In this document: positions 8,587 to 17,427 of the stretch, in pieces
Numbering within the stretch: the first letter of the stretch is position 1
How the letters are laid out: every line of letters begins with the position of its first letter
From: Pueribacillus sp041725775
GTDB taxonomy: Bacteria > Bacillota > Bacilli > Bacillales > UBA6769
NCBI RefSeq assembly: GCF_041725775.1
Contig: NZ_JBEUEL010000001.1
Coordinates: forward strand, 133,660 to 197,659
Length of the DNA stretch: 64,000 nt
Direction: 5' to 3'
Made by a program: the position numbers and the translations under genes
Notes under the pieces: generated by a model
Database searches by the model: none
Seen by the model: only the letters and a program-made list of their open reading frames with translations
What the model was told of the DNA's origin: nothing

Positions 8587-9503
8587 ATAAGCTAACGATC
8601 AAAGTGCCAGGCAGTACGGCAAATTTAGGTCCTGGATTTGATTCGATTGGTTTAGCAGTCAATTTATATTTACGTGTAGAAGCCGTACGCTCTGAAAGAT
8701 GGGAATTTAGTTACGAGACGCCTGGATTTGAAAGTATTCCAACGAATGAAGATAATTTAATCTATAAAGCGGCACAATTTACCGCAAAACAAAAAGGGAT
8801 GACAGATGAACTGCCAGCTCATCACGTAACAGTGACGTGCGAATTACCGCTTGCAAGCGGGCTTGGTAGCAGTGCTGCTGCCATTGTGGCAGGAATAGAG
8901 CTTGCCGACCAATTGTTAGCTTTATCTTTATCGAAACAAGAAAAGGCGAGAATCGCTAGCTTGTATGAAGGGCATCCTGACAACGTCGCTGCTTCTGTTT
9001 ATGGCGGTCTCGTGATTGCGACACATCATGAAGATGAGACGTTCGTCGTTGAAAGTGGTACACCTGAATTAGATATGGTTATTATGATACCGAATCAAGA
9101 ATTGTTAACAAGTGAATCAAGAGATGTTTTGCCAACAACACTAACATTTCAGGCAAGCACTCGTGCATCAAGCGTAGCGAATGTTCTTGTTGCTTCTTTA
9201 CTGAAAGGTGATGTACGGACTGCTGGAAAAATGATGAGAAAAGATTTGTTTCATCAACCTTATCGTGAAAAAATTGTCCCCGATTTACCTGTGATTTCAG
9301 CTTTTGGCGAGGAAAAAGGAATTGAAGGCGTTGCTTTAAGTGGAGCGGGTCCATCGATAATGTGTTACACAAACGTAGGCAAAGGGGCTGAAGCTTTACA
9401 AACATTACAAGCTGCTTTTCCAGTATATCAATGTAGACTTCTTCAACCTGCAAAAGAAGGTTCGACCGTAACAGTGGTAAACGAAACATTTTCGAAGAAG
9501 TAA
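8583..9503 (+). CDS. thrB: homoserine kinase
   Basis: GHMP-family kinase making O-phosphohomoserine for ThrC. It has the N-terminal PGSTANLGPGFDSIGLA motif, the ATP-loop PLASGLGSSAAA (about residues 88-99) and C-terminal GVALSGAGPSI. At 306 residues it has normal length. The start overlaps the thrC stop as ATGA, so translation is coupled. Last gene of the operon. Confidence 0.96.
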   Translation: MNKLTIKVPGSTANLGPGFDSIGLAVNLYLRVEAVRSERWEFSYETPGFESIPTNEDNLIYKAAQFTAKQKGMTDELPAHHVTVTCELPLASGLGSSAAAIVAGIELADQLLALSLSKQEKARIASLYEGHPDNVAASVYGGLVIATHHEDETFVVESGTPELDMVIMIPNQELLTSESRDVLPTTLTFQASTRASSVANVLVASLLKGDVRTAGKMMRKDLFHQPYREKIVPDLPVISAFGEEKGIEGVALSGAGPSIMCYTNVGKGAEALQTLQAAFPVYQCRLLQPAKEGSTVTVVNETFSKK

Positions 9504-9515
9504 AACGAAGAAAAG

Positions 9516-9548
9516 AACCCCGTGCTTTTCAAGTAGCACGGGGTTGTT
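9516..9548. terminator. bidirectional terminator between thrB and nfuA
   Basis: Ten-bp perfect arms AACCCCGTGC (9516-9525) and GCACGGGGTT (9536-9545) around a 10-base loop, placed between convergent genes with T-rich sequence on both outgoing strands. Confidence 0.85.
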
Positions 9549-9551
9549 GTA

Positions 9552-9773
9552 TTAAAATACTTGTTCGAGTTCTTTGACGCCAGGAACTTCTTCAAGTAAT
9601 GCGCGTTCGATACCAGCTTTTAACGTAATCGTCGAGCTTGGGCAGCTTCCGCATGCACCCATAAGACGAACTTTTACAATTCCATCTTCAACGTCTACAA
9701 GTTCAACGTCTCCGCCATCACGGAGTAAAAATGGACGAAGTTTATCTAAAACTTCTTGTACTTGTTCATGCAT
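9552..9773 (-). CDS. yutI: NifU-like Fe-S scaffold/carrier YutI
   Basis: A 73-residue stand-alone NifU C-terminal (Nfu) domain with the GACGSCPSS cluster motif (CxxC) and the usual N-terminus LRPFLLRDGGDVELVDVEDG. Nfu proteins carry Fe-S clusters to apo-proteins; LipA is a typical client and lies 7 kb away. The ATG follows an AAGGGG site. Confidence 0.93.
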   Translation of the reverse strand: MHEQVQEVLDKLRPFLLRDGGDVELVDVEDGIVKVRLMGACGSCPSSTITLKAGIERALLEEVPGVKELEQVF

Positions 9774-9925
9774 TTTTTAAAACCCCTTTCAACATAATCA
9801 ATATGACTAATGCACCTCATCATCAAGATGAAGAGTATCTTTTTCTATTATCCTTATTATAATCGTGTTACGTCAAAAAATCTATCTTTTACATTTGGGA
9901 TGGACCATTTTATTAAAACGAAATC

Positions 9926-10993
9926 TTAACCGTAGTTTCGCTTGTAAAGCCAAAGAACCCCGGACTTTAAAAGTCTTGCCACTCTTCCCGTAAGCGCGGT
10001 TGAACCCATGACACCAAATCCATGTTTCGGGCCAAGAGAGCCGAGAACCCCTTTTAGCTTAATCGGTGGAAGTGGTGTTAACTCTTCTCCGTTCCAACGT
10101 TTTAGCATAACTGTTACAATTTGTTCCGCTTGTTCCTCTGCAAGCTGTGCACTAGGAGCATGCGGCAAGCTAGCGCAGTCACCGACAACATAAACATTTG
10201 GGTGACTAGGAATGTAATGATGTGCTGTTAAAATAATCCGGTTATTTTGATCTTTTTCGACTGGTAAATCACGTACAAGTTTGTGTGGCTGGATACCGGC
10301 TGTCCAAACGACAGCATCAAAATCAATCGGCTCGTCATTATTGTATAGTTTAAATTCTTCAACTTTTGTAATGTTTGATTCATTTATGACTTCAACGTCG
10401 TTATCAATGAACCAATTTTCAACGTATCGGCTTAACCGTTCAGGGAAGTCAGACAAAATTGTTTTACCGCGATCATATAATTTAATCTTTAAGTCTGGTC
10501 GGCTTTCGCGAAGCTCACTCGCGATTTCAACTCCGCTTAATCCAGCACCGACCACTGCGACGACACCATTTGGTGGTAAATTGCTTAAAGTTTGGGATGT
10601 TTGCCGCGCATCGTCAATCGATTGAATACTTAACGTATATTCTCCAGCTCCTGGAACACCGTGGTATTTATCTTCACTTCCTAGTCCAATCACTAGTTCA
10701 TCATAAGGAATAGGTTCTTCCTCGTCACGTAATTTTATCACTTGTTCGTTAAGATCGATCGCCGTCACTTCACCAAAATGGAACTTAAGCTTGGGGTGCT
10801 CTGGAAAAGGCACACGAACGTCCGTATCAGAAACTGTTCCGGCAGCAAGTGCATAATATTCCGTTTTTAAACAATGGAAAGGTTCACGATCGATTAATAA
10901 TATTTCAAGTTCTGTCGGAATGTGTGAGGCTAACAAACGCTGAATAATTCGAACTCCGCCATAGCCCCCACCAAGTAGTACAAGTCTTTTCAT
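9926..10993 (-). CDS. yutJ: FAD/NAD(P)-dependent oxidoreductase, NDH-2-like (YutJ)
   Basis: A 355-residue pyridine-nucleotide-disulfide-type flavoprotein. The FAD motif LGGGYGGVRI is at residues 7-16, the NAD motif VVGAGLSGVEIASEL near 150, and the second FAD motif VYVVGDCASLP near 269. The pattern is that of type II NADH dehydrogenases (Ndh/YutJ), which pass electrons from NADH to menaquinone at the membrane face. A second, longer NDH-2 lies at 13.5 kb. Divergent from yuzB; substrate not provable from sequence. Confidence 0.85.
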   Translation of the reverse strand: MKRLVLLGGGYGGVRIIQRLLASHIPTELEILLIDREPFHCLKTEYYALAAGTVSDTDVRVPFPEHPKLKFHFGEVTAIDLNEQVIKLRDEEEPIPYDELVIGLGSEDKYHGVPGAGEYTLSIQSIDDARQTSQTLSNLPPNGVVAVVGAGLSGVEIASELRESRPDLKIKLYDRGKTILSDFPERLSRYVENWFIDNDVEVINESNITKVEEFKLYNNDEPIDFDAVVWTAGIQPHKLVRDLPVEKDQNNRIILTAHHYIPSHPNVYVVGDCASLPHAPSAQLAEEQAEQIVTVMLKRWNGEELTPLPPIKLKGVLGSLGPKHGFGVMGSTALTGRVARLLKSGVLWLYKRNYG

Positions 10994-11182
10994 GAAAAGT
11001 CTCCTTTTAGAGGATGATCACGAATGAATCGTAAATAAAAACACGCTCACTAGTATATCTTGTCCGTTTAAAGTATAACGAACTCTTATTATGTTTACAA
11101 CAAACTAAGTGGTATGGAATCATTGACTGTTCACATTAGAAAAGTTATGATTTGAAAATGGGAAGGCAAAGGTGAGGAATGA

Positions 11183-11419
11183 ATGAATCCGATCATTGAA
11201 TTTTGTATTACAAATTTAGCAAGCGGCTCTCAAAGAGCGTTAGAAATGTTAGAAAAAGATCCGAACTTAGATGTCATTGAATATGGGTGTTTAAGCAATT
11301 GCGAACTTTGCTACGATAACCTTTACGCTCTTGTGAATGGAGAAGTCGTTACAGGTGAGACACCCGAAGAACTCGTCGATAACGTGTATCAATTTTTAGA
11401 AGAAAATCCAATGTTTTAA
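11183..11419 (+). CDS. yuzB: YuzB family protein (DUF1450)
   Basis: A 78-residue protein with three conserved cysteines: one near the N-terminus (EFCITNL) and YGCLSNCELCYDNLYALVNG. This is the YuzB/DUF1450 signature; the cysteine pattern suggests metal or redox binding, but no function is established. It lies next to yutJ and the HesB-like yutM, as in B. subtilis. Confidence 0.88.
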   Translation: MNPIIEFCITNLASGSQRALEMLEKDPNLDVIEYGCLSNCELCYDNLYALVNGEVVTGETPEELVDNVYQFLEENPMF

Positions 11420-11505
11420 TCACTCGATGAGTTGAGTCGTTGCCTGCTTATTATGTATACTATTACTATAGAGAGATGAGATTCGTTAAGAAAGGAGCGA
11501 TATGA

Positions 11506-11865
11506 ATGATAGTCACACTTACTGACTCTGCAGCTAGTCGCATTAAAGAAATGATGGCAGAACAAAATAAAGAAAATGCGTTTTTACGTGTTGGTATAAA
11601 AGGTGGCGGTTGCACAGGCTTATCATACGGCATGGGATTCGATGAGAATGTGCAAGCGGATGATGAACAATTTGAAACACACGGAATTAAAGTGATTGTT
11701 GATTCAGAAAGTGCCCCCGCTCTAAAAGGAACAAAAATAGATTTTAAACAGAATATGATGGGCGGCGGGTTTACGATTGACAATCCAAACGCCATTGCTT
11801 CATGCGGATGTGGTTCTTCATTCCGTACGGCGACGAATGCGGGAACACCAAGTACAGATTGCTAA
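11506..11865 (+). CDS. yutM: HesB/IscA-type Fe-S assembly protein YutM
   Basis: A-type carrier of 119 residues with the three cluster-binding cysteines: GGGCTGLSY (about residue 36) and the C-terminal CGCGSSF pair (about 101 and 103). It probably inserts Fe-S clusters into apo-proteins together with YutI and the SUF system. The ATG follows AAAGGAG. A strong terminator follows the stop. Confidence 0.93.
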   Translation: MIVTLTDSAASRIKEMMAEQNKENAFLRVGIKGGGCTGLSYGMGFDENVQADDEQFETHGIKVIVDSESAPALKGTKIDFKQNMMGGGFTIDNPNAIASCGCGSSFRTATNAGTPSTDC

Positions 11866-11887
11866 AACGTGATTCTTTGGATTAAAT

Positions 11888-11931
11888 ACTTCTCAGTCGT
11901 TTTTAAAACATAACGACTGAGAAGTTTTTTA
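11888..11931 (+). terminator. rho-independent terminator of yutM
   Basis: Fourteen-bp arms ACTTCTCAGTCGTT and AACGACTGAGAAGT around a TTTAAAACAT loop, followed by TTTTT. Confidence 0.9.
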
Positions 11932-11983
11932 TGTGTATCGTTTTAGCAATTTAAGATTCGTAAACTTTAGGAGTTGATACGTC

Positions 11984-13222
11984 ATGAGTCATCAGTTTGA
12001 CGAAGTGATGAGACAGCCTTCAAGACGACGTCGCTTATGGATGGCGTTAATGATGGGTTCGTTGGCATCATTTGGTCCGTTTACGATTGATATGTATTTA
12101 CCAGCATTTCCAATGTTAGCGAATGATTTATATACATCGACATCTCTTGTTCAACTAAGTTTAACGGCTTGCTTACTCGGTCTTGCCCTTGGTCAATTAT
12201 TTATAGGCCCGTTTAGTGATATCTATGGTAGACGGAAACCATTGTTAGTCGGACTCGTAATTTATAGCATTGTGTCTATCATGTGTGCATTTGTTCCGTC
12301 TATTTGGGCGTTTGTAGCGCTTCGGTTTTTTCAAGGGATCGCTGGATCTGCAGGAATTGTAATTTCTCGTGCGATCGTACGCGATCTTTACACTGGCTCT
12401 GAGATGACAAAGTTTTTTTCTTTATTGATGTTAGTGAATGGTACTGCTCCGATCCTTGCACCGATAGCGGGGGGTCAGTTACTTCGATTTACTTCATGGC
12501 ACGGGGTATTCTTAGTCCTTAGTATTTTTGGCTTTATCATGTTTGTTACCGTTGCGATTGGATTGCAGGAAACTTTGCCTATTGAACGCCGTTCCACTGG
12601 TGGTATTACGGGTACCATCTCTACATTCGGTAAGTTGATTCGCACTCGCACATTTATCGGTTATACATTAGCCCAAGGGTTAGTTTTTGCCGCTATGTTT
12701 GCATATATTTCGGGTTCCCCGTTTGTTTTACAAAGTATTTACGGTCTATCGCCACAAGGGTTTAGTTTGTTCTTTGCAATAAATGGTATTGGGATTATCA
12801 TAGCTACCCAAATAACAGGTAGACTGTCAGGTAGGATTCCCGAAAGTAAGATGCTCAAGTTTGGATTAGGGCTTGCAAGTGTTAGCAGTCTTAGTTTATT
12901 TGCCATGATTTTAATTGGCGCAGGACTTATTGCTATTTTAATTCCATTATTTTTTGTCGTATCGAGTGTAGGGGTTGTCAGTACAACGTGCTTTTCACTT
13001 GCAATGCAAAATCAAGAACGTTCTGCAGGCAGTGCATCGGCATTATTAGGATTGATGTCTTTTATTGCTGGCGCTACAGTAGCACCTTTCGTCGGAATCG
13101 CTGGAGAACATACACCGGTTCCAATGGGGATTGCAATTGCAGTTTGTAACGTAGCTGCTGTGCTCTGTTATGTCTTTCTTGTACATCGTCCAAAACAAAT
13201 GGGGCATGAACTGACAGTGTAA
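11984..13222 (+). CDS. Bcr/CflA-family MFS drug exporter
   Basis: A 412-residue membrane protein with about 12 hydrophobic segments. The DHA1 signatures are present: FTIDMYLPAFP in TM1 (a conserved Bcr/CflA motif), the MFS motif A loop GPFSDIYGRRKPLL after TM2, and the motif C-like GSAGIVISRAIVRD region. Bcr/CflA proteins export drugs, or L-cysteine and similar compounds, by proton antiport. Single gene with AGGAG upstream; the substrate cannot be told. Confidence 0.9.
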   Translation: MSHQFDEVMRQPSRRRRLWMALMMGSLASFGPFTIDMYLPAFPMLANDLYTSTSLVQLSLTACLLGLALGQLFIGPFSDIYGRRKPLLVGLVIYSIVSIMCAFVPSIWAFVALRFFQGIAGSAGIVISRAIVRDLYTGSEMTKFFSLLMLVNGTAPILAPIAGGQLLRFTSWHGVFLVLSIFGFIMFVTVAIGLQETLPIERRSTGGITGTISTFGKLIRTRTFIGYTLAQGLVFAAMFAYISGSPFVLQSIYGLSPQGFSLFFAINGIGIIIATQITGRLSGRIPESKMLKFGLGLASVSSLSLFAMILIGAGLIAILIPLFFVVSSVGVVSTTCFSLAMQNQERSAGSASALLGLMSFIAGATVAPFVGIAGEHTPVPMGIAIAVCNVAAVLCYVFLVHRPKQMGHELTV

Positions 13223-13337
13223 AGTATATATTTTCTTAAGAATGTTCGATTTCTGCTTGAAAAAGCATAATAAAAAGCATAATATTGATAGTGGATGAAT
13301 TGTGAAGATTTTTCAACATATTTCGCTTAAAGTTCGT

Positions 13338-13425
13338 GTTCAAAAAGGAGCGGAAACAGATTCAAGCACAAGACTACCGTATAAAGATACATTTTTGCTG
13401 TCTTGCACCTTTTTGAACATCCGCT
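13338..13425. repeat. intergenic inverted-repeat element, GTTCAAAAAGG type
   Basis: GTTCAAAAAGG (13338-13348) and CCTTTTTGAAC (13408-13418) form an 11-bp perfect inverted repeat about 60 bp apart. AGCGGA lies inside the left copy and its complement TCCGCT outside the right copy. CAAGAC and GTCTTG add inner pairing. Related GTTCAAAAAGTCCG sequence occurs near 44.19 kb, which suggests a dispersed repeat rather than a gene-specific leader. Confidence 0.5.
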
Positions 13426-13465
13426 AAAAAGGCTTGAATAACTCGTGAAGGTGGATGTGATCGGA

Positions 13466-14680
13466 TTGAATAAACCTAAGATTGTAATACTCGGTGCTGG
13501 CTATGGTGGGATTATGACAGCAGTTCGGCTGCAAAAACAAATGGGTGGAAACGAGGCAGAAGTTATACTCGTAAATAAGCACAACTATCATTATCAAACG
13601 ACATGGTTGCATGAACCTGCAGCTGGAACGTTGCATCATGATCGGACAAGAATTTTAATTAAAGATGTGATAAATGAAAATAAAATTACGTTCGTTCAAG
13701 ATACGGTTGTTGAAATTAAACATGAAGAGCAAAAGGTCATTCTCGAAAATGGAGAATTAGCATATGACTATCTTGTCGTGGCACTCGGATTTGAACCTGA
13801 AACATTTGGAATTGAAGGATTAAGAGAAAATGCATTTAGCATTCGCAGTGTCGATTCTGTAAGAAAAATTCGTGAGCACATTGAATATGAATTTGCAAGC
13901 TATAATAATGATGTTGAGAAAAAGCCTGAACGCCTTACGATCATCGTTGGTGGGGCAGGATTTACTGGTATTGAATTTGTAGGTGAACTTGCCGATCGAG
14001 TACCAGAGTTATGTAAAGAATTCGATATTGATCCGAAAGAAGTTCGCGTCATTAACGTAGAAGCAGCGCCAACAGTATTGCCAGGTTTTGATCCTGAGCT
14101 CGTTGAATACGCACAAAATTTGCTAGAGCGAAAAGGGATCGAATTTAAAATTGGTACGATGATTAAAAAGTGTACGGAAGAAGGCGTTATCTTATCAAAA
14201 GATGATGTTGAAGAAGAAATTAAATCGAATACTGTCGTTTGGACAGGTGGAGTTCGAGGGAACTCGATTGTTGAAAACTCAGGATTTGAAACGATGCGTG
14301 GTCGAATTAAAGTAGAAAAAGATCTGCGGGCACCTGGATTTGAGAATGTATTTGTTGTCGGTGACTGTGCGCTTCTCATTAACGAAGAAAACGACCGACC
14401 ATATCCACCAACAGCTCAAATAGCAATTCAACAAGCGTACACGTGTACAAATAACTTATTAAAACTTGTTCGAGGCAACGAAGAACTAGAAACATTTAAA
14501 CCCGAAATTAAAGGGACGGTTGCATCGCTCGGGGAAGGGGAAGCGATTGGAACGGTTGGAACTAAAAAATTATATGGAAGTACAGCATCCATGATGAAAA
14601 AATTGATTGACAACCGTTATTTGTTTTTACTAGGTGGACCTCGCCTTGTCCTTAAAAAAGGTAAATTGAAACTGTTTTAA
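13466..14680 (+). CDS. type II NADH:menaquinone dehydrogenase (NDH-2)
   Basis: Membrane-associated flavoprotein that oxidises NADH and reduces menaquinone without pumping protons. Motifs: FAD site VILGAGYGGI, NAD site IVGGAGFTGIEF, second FAD motif VFVVGDCAL, and the NDH-2 quinone-site segment RPYPPTAQIAIQQ. The sequence closely resembles the structurally solved Caldalkalibacillus NDH-2 and B. subtilis YumB. I prefer TTG at 13466 because it gives the family N-terminus NKPKIVILGAGYGG with AAGGTGG upstream; GTG at 13445 is an alternative. The menaquinone operon is 7 kb away. Confidence 0.92.
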   Translation: MNKPKIVILGAGYGGIMTAVRLQKQMGGNEAEVILVNKHNYHYQTTWLHEPAAGTLHHDRTRILIKDVINENKITFVQDTVVEIKHEEQKVILENGELAYDYLVVALGFEPETFGIEGLRENAFSIRSVDSVRKIREHIEYEFASYNNDVEKKPERLTIIVGGAGFTGIEFVGELADRVPELCKEFDIDPKEVRVINVEAAPTVLPGFDPELVEYAQNLLERKGIEFKIGTMIKKCTEEGVILSKDDVEEEIKSNTVVWTGGVRGNSIVENSGFETMRGRIKVEKDLRAPGFENVFVVGDCALLINEENDRPYPPTAQIAIQQAYTCTNNLLKLVRGNEELETFKPEIKGTVASLGEGEAIGTVGTKKLYGSTASMMKKLIDNRYLFLLGGPRLVLKKGKLKLF

Positions 14681-14693
14681 TTTTCAAAGGAAA

Positions 14694-14720
14694 GGGAGCC
14701 TATTCGGGCTCTCTTTTTTT
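14694..14720 (+). terminator. rho-independent terminator after NDH-2 gene
   Basis: GAGCC and GGCTC arms around a short loop, followed by seven T residues, 13 bp after the stop codon. Confidence 0.75.
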
Positions 14721-14925
14721 GATCCATACTTGTGGAAAGCCAGTGCAATGGCACGAGATGATTGAAGACGAGTAAAAACCGTTAGTGAATATCCGTTACT
14801 TCGGTCGGTCGTGGGTTCGTCGTATATGCGATTTTGTTCGTTTCGTAATTTGTTGCAAAGTCGTGTCTTTTATTGACGGTATATAAGGCTTCGAGTAAAC
14901 TAAAAAAGGACATGGGGGTGAACGT

Positions 14926-15243
14926 GTGCAACTACCACAACTGTTTATATCAATGTTATTGTTTATCATATTATTTTTTGGGATTGGATTTATTTTAAAT
15001 ATGCTTTTACGTTCCACATGGGTTATGGCTATTGTGTATCCGCTCGTTGTCATCATGATTGTAGATGAAGTCAAATTTTTTGACTATTTTTTAAAACCAG
15101 GAATGGCTTTCCCCGCTTTGGTTGATCGATTAACAGGATTAGCTTTTGCTGACATATTAATTTTAGTAAGCGGGTTTGTCGGAACGATTGTCGCTGGTAT
15201 TGCGATACGAATGTTGCGGGTGCGCGGATATCAAATGTTCTAA
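14926..15243 (+). CDS. yuiB: YuiB-like membrane protein
   Basis: A 105-residue protein with three hydrophobic segments (about residues 5-25, 30-48 and 78-97). The sequence pattern matches B. subtilis YuiB throughout, including the ending RVRGYQMF, and the neighbour yuiC lies downstream as in B. subtilis. GTG start after GGGGGTG. Function unknown. Confidence 0.82.
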   Translation: MQLPQLFISMLLFIILFFGIGFILNMLLRSTWVMAIVYPLVVIMIVDEVKFFDYFLKPGMAFPALVDRLTGLAFADILILVSGFVGTIVAGIAIRMLRVRGYQMF

Positions 15244-15905
15244 CACCTGCCTATTGAGAAGTGCTTGCATCCTTCGTTGTTTGCTTCATTCGTTCTCTTA
15301 TGAATGTTTTGTTCCATCCATAGTCTTCCGAAGTGAAAGGATGTACTAGCGCAGAATTAAAGTACGCCGCCTAAAAGCCTCACGTCCTGTGAGAACGGTG
15401 GCACTTGCATATCGTGTCGTGTGCTTCGCAGGACTCCAACACAGATCCGTCGAGTACGTCGAAACCATAATATAAAGGAAACTTGCTAATTGGCAAGCCT
15501 TTTAAGGCGCAGACAGAGGCCTAGCTGCGCTTATACTAGGGACTTAAAATTTGCAACTACGTCGAGCTTCTTCTAGTTGCAAATGTAGAATAATACATCT
15601 TCGAATCATCTATTGGGTGTCTCGAACGTTGCGTACAAAGTTGCATTCCGATAAACTTCGCACCTAGTCTGTTAAAATATTTTCAATTAGGCGGATTAAG
15701 TTAGCGCAATTGTTGTAAAACACTCGCTTATGGCGTTACTTAACCCGCTTGTTCTCTAACGTTCAGAAATGCACTAATGCAAATCTTTAGAATTATCAAA
15801 TGTTAGTCAACATGGACGTAACGTACTTAGTCTGCGTACTATAAACTTCGTTCTTAATAGTGAGTATACTGAAAAATAAAGCTGGATTGAATCCAGTATT
15901 TGGAC
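15244..15905. other. hairpin-rich intergenic region without a supported gene
   Basis: About 660 bp with no convincing reading frame. It contains several inverted repeats: CTCAC/GTGAG near 15380, CTTGC/GCAAG (15482-15497), GCGCAG/CTGCGC (15507-15530), ATTTGCAACTA/TAGTTGCAAAT (15549-15584) and an imperfect 17-bp pair at 15691-15748. It may be a structured RNA, a decayed mobile sequence or a mixture of dispersed repeats. Confidence 0.5.
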
Positions 15906-15907
15906 TG

Positions 15908-15946
15908 AAGCTTTTTTTGTTCTTTGAACAAAGAAAGCTTTTTTTA
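15908..15946 (+). terminator. terminator-like hairpin upstream of yuiC
   Basis: AAGCTTTTTTTGTTC pairs with GAACAAAGAAAGCTT (two mismatched positions) and is followed by TTTTTATG. It ends whatever transcript crosses the preceding 660-bp gap, which argues that the gap is transcribed. Confidence 0.65.
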
Positions 15947-16014
15947 TGTGTATAAAACCTTCCATGCATAATTTTTCGCAAGACTGGAAATGCTTGCAGA
16001 TGGGAGGAGTGTGA

Positions 16015-16692
16015 ATGCAAGAGATGAGAATAGCGAAGACGATGATTCGTCGAAGTATCATGACGATGCTTTTCGTAATCGCATTGTTATCGACGTATAC
16101 ATCAATAACAGGCGTTCAAGCGAAAGAGCTGTCGAATTGGTTACGTGAACAAGAGATTGGTTCTGTCGGTGGCTTTATTAGTTTGAAAACGTTTTTTGAA
16201 GAATCGGTTGTTGCTTCATCTTTGCCTTCCTTACCTAGTAATCAAGTAGAACAACATTCACTAGAGGAAGCGATCGATTGGTCACAATACCCAGCACAAA
16301 AAGTTGTTGCGACAGGTTATACTGCTGGGAAAGAATCGACAGGAAAATCACCTGGTGATCCAGCGTATGGGATTACATACTCAGGTGTAAAAGTGAAGCG
16401 GGATTTATATTCGACTATTGCAGCAGATCCGAACGTATTTCCTATCGGCACTGTGCTATTTATACCTGGTTACGGCTACGGAGTTGTAGCAGATACTGGT
16501 TCAGCCATTAAAGGTGCAAAAATTGATTTGTATTTTGAAACCGTTCAAGATGTGTACGAGCAATGGGGAAAGCGTGAAGTTACCGTTTATACTGTTGAAC
16601 GAGGAGATGGAAGCTTAACAGAAGAAGTCCTTCAGCAGTTGAATGAAGATGAAGCAATGCAAGTATTTCGTCAACAATATATAGAAAGTTAA
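16015..16692 (+). CDS. yuiC: 3D-domain cell-wall protein YuiC
   Basis: A 225-residue secreted protein. N-terminal signal segment (about residues 15-36, ending VQAKE), then a C-terminal 3D domain with the three conserved aspartates in VVADTGSAIKGAKIDLYF and the preceding ATGYTAG and GTVLFIPGYG blocks. 3D-domain proteins (MltA-like double-psi barrel, YuiC/YocH) act as stationary-phase wall lytic or resuscitation-type enzymes. An internal ATG at 16024 is another possible start. Confidence 0.88.
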   Translation: MQEMRIAKTMIRRSIMTMLFVIALLSTYTSITGVQAKELSNWLREQEIGSVGGFISLKTFFEESVVASSLPSLPSNQVEQHSLEEAIDWSQYPAQKVVATGYTAGKESTGKSPGDPAYGITYSGVKVKRDLYSTIAADPNVFPIGTVLFIPGYGYGVVADTGSAIKGAKIDLYFETVQDVYEQWGKREVTVYTVERGDGSLTEEVLQQLNEDEAMQVFRQQYIES

Positions 16693-16722
16693 AACCCAAT
16701 GAGGAAATCATTGGGTTTTTTA
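16692..16722. terminator. bidirectional terminator between yuiC and bioY
   Basis: Perfect 11-bp arms AAACCCAATGA and TCATTGGGTTT with a GGAAA loop; T-runs occur on both strands. The genes are convergent. Confidence 0.88.
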
Positions 16723-16746
16723 CTCATTGTTTTACGGCGGTTAAGG

Positions 16747-17340
16747 TTAAGCAGCAGTTTGTTTGGAAAGGTTTCCTGAACGGTGAAGCGCATGATAAAT
16801 TCGTGGAGCCATCATTGCAGTTAAAGCTGTTAATATAATGTCTTTTGGCAAAGGGGGTAGCATCCAAAGCCATGCCAATGCGTACGTGAAACCTTCGGGT
16901 GCATCAGCCCACAACTTATAAGCGAAATACATATAGTTTGTTCCAACGATATAGTTAATGACGAGTCCGATGAAGCAAGCTGTTAAAAAGCGTGTGAATG
17001 AAGGTTTTTTGACGCTTTCAATGATTTTTCCAACAACGTATGTAACGAGCAGATAAGATAAAATAAATCCAAATGTCGGTTTAATTAAAATAACGGGTCC
17101 ACCTGTGAATTGGGCAAAGACGGGCGCACCGACTAAACCAATTAAAATATAAAGAAGCATTGATAAAGTTCCGAGTCGACTTCCGAGGATAGCCCCTGCC
17201 ATAATTGCAAAAAACGTTTGTAGCGTAATCGGTACACCACCGATGACGAGAAATTGGGCAATATTCGCTCCGATGCCCATTAGCGCCGCAAACAGTGCCA
17301 TAAACGTTAAATCAATTGCACGAAATTTCTTTTTTGTCAT
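16747..17340 (-). CDS. bioY: biotin transporter substrate-binding (S) component BioY
   Basis: A 197-residue integral membrane protein with about six helices and the BioY signatures GGVPITLQTFFAIMAGAILG and the later FxFxxGxxxxY-like VNYIVGTNYMYFA. BioY binds biotin and works with the ECF transporter module or alone. The ATG follows AAAAGGAG. Regulation by BirA is strongly suggested by the operator-like site overlapping its promoter. Confidence 0.95.
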   Translation of the reverse strand: MTKKKFRAIDLTFMALFAALMGIGANIAQFLVIGGVPITLQTFFAIMAGAILGSRLGTLSMLLYILIGLVGAPVFAQFTGGPVILIKPTFGFILSYLLVTYVVGKIIESVKKPSFTRFLTACFIGLVINYIVGTNYMYFAYKLWADAPEGFTYALAWLWMLPPLPKDIILTALTAMMAPRIYHALHRSGNLSKQTAA

Positions 17341-17380
17341 CTTTATAAACTCCTTTTTACTAAGCTTATTGAAAGCATAA

Positions 17381-17402
17381 TAAAAAGCTCAGTAAATGTC
17401 AA
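17381..17402 (-). promoter_or_regulatory. promoter of bioY
   Basis: On the minus strand TTGACA (17402-17397) lies about 17 bases before a TATGCT-like -10. The -35 hexamer is inside the right arm of the BirA operator as read on that strand, so repressor binding would block polymerase. Confidence 0.6.
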
Positions 17403-17427
17403 CTTAATTTTTAATTTGGTTGACATT
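17395..17427. promoter_or_regulatory. BirA operator (biotin repressor site) upstream of bioY
   Basis: Perfect 9-bp inverted repeat AATGTCAAC (17395-17403) and GTTGACATT (17419-17427) separated by exactly 15 bases. Both the arm spacing and the GTxAAC core fit the BirA operator architecture (TTGTTAAC-N15-GTTAACAA type). It overlaps the last bases of menC. Confidence 0.85.

Noticed and set aside
9082..9489. Minus-strand frame opposite thrB
   Set aside because: Complement of a certain gene; composition is unlike a protein of this genome.
13900..14379. Minus-strand frame of about 159 codons opposite the NDH-2 gene
   Set aside because: Ser/Thr/Pro-rich mirror of a well-conserved flavoprotein gene, no start signal.
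15807..16061. Minus-strand frames around 15.8-16.06 kb
   Set aside because: They read through the terminator hairpin and the yuiC start region, and have no ribosome site.
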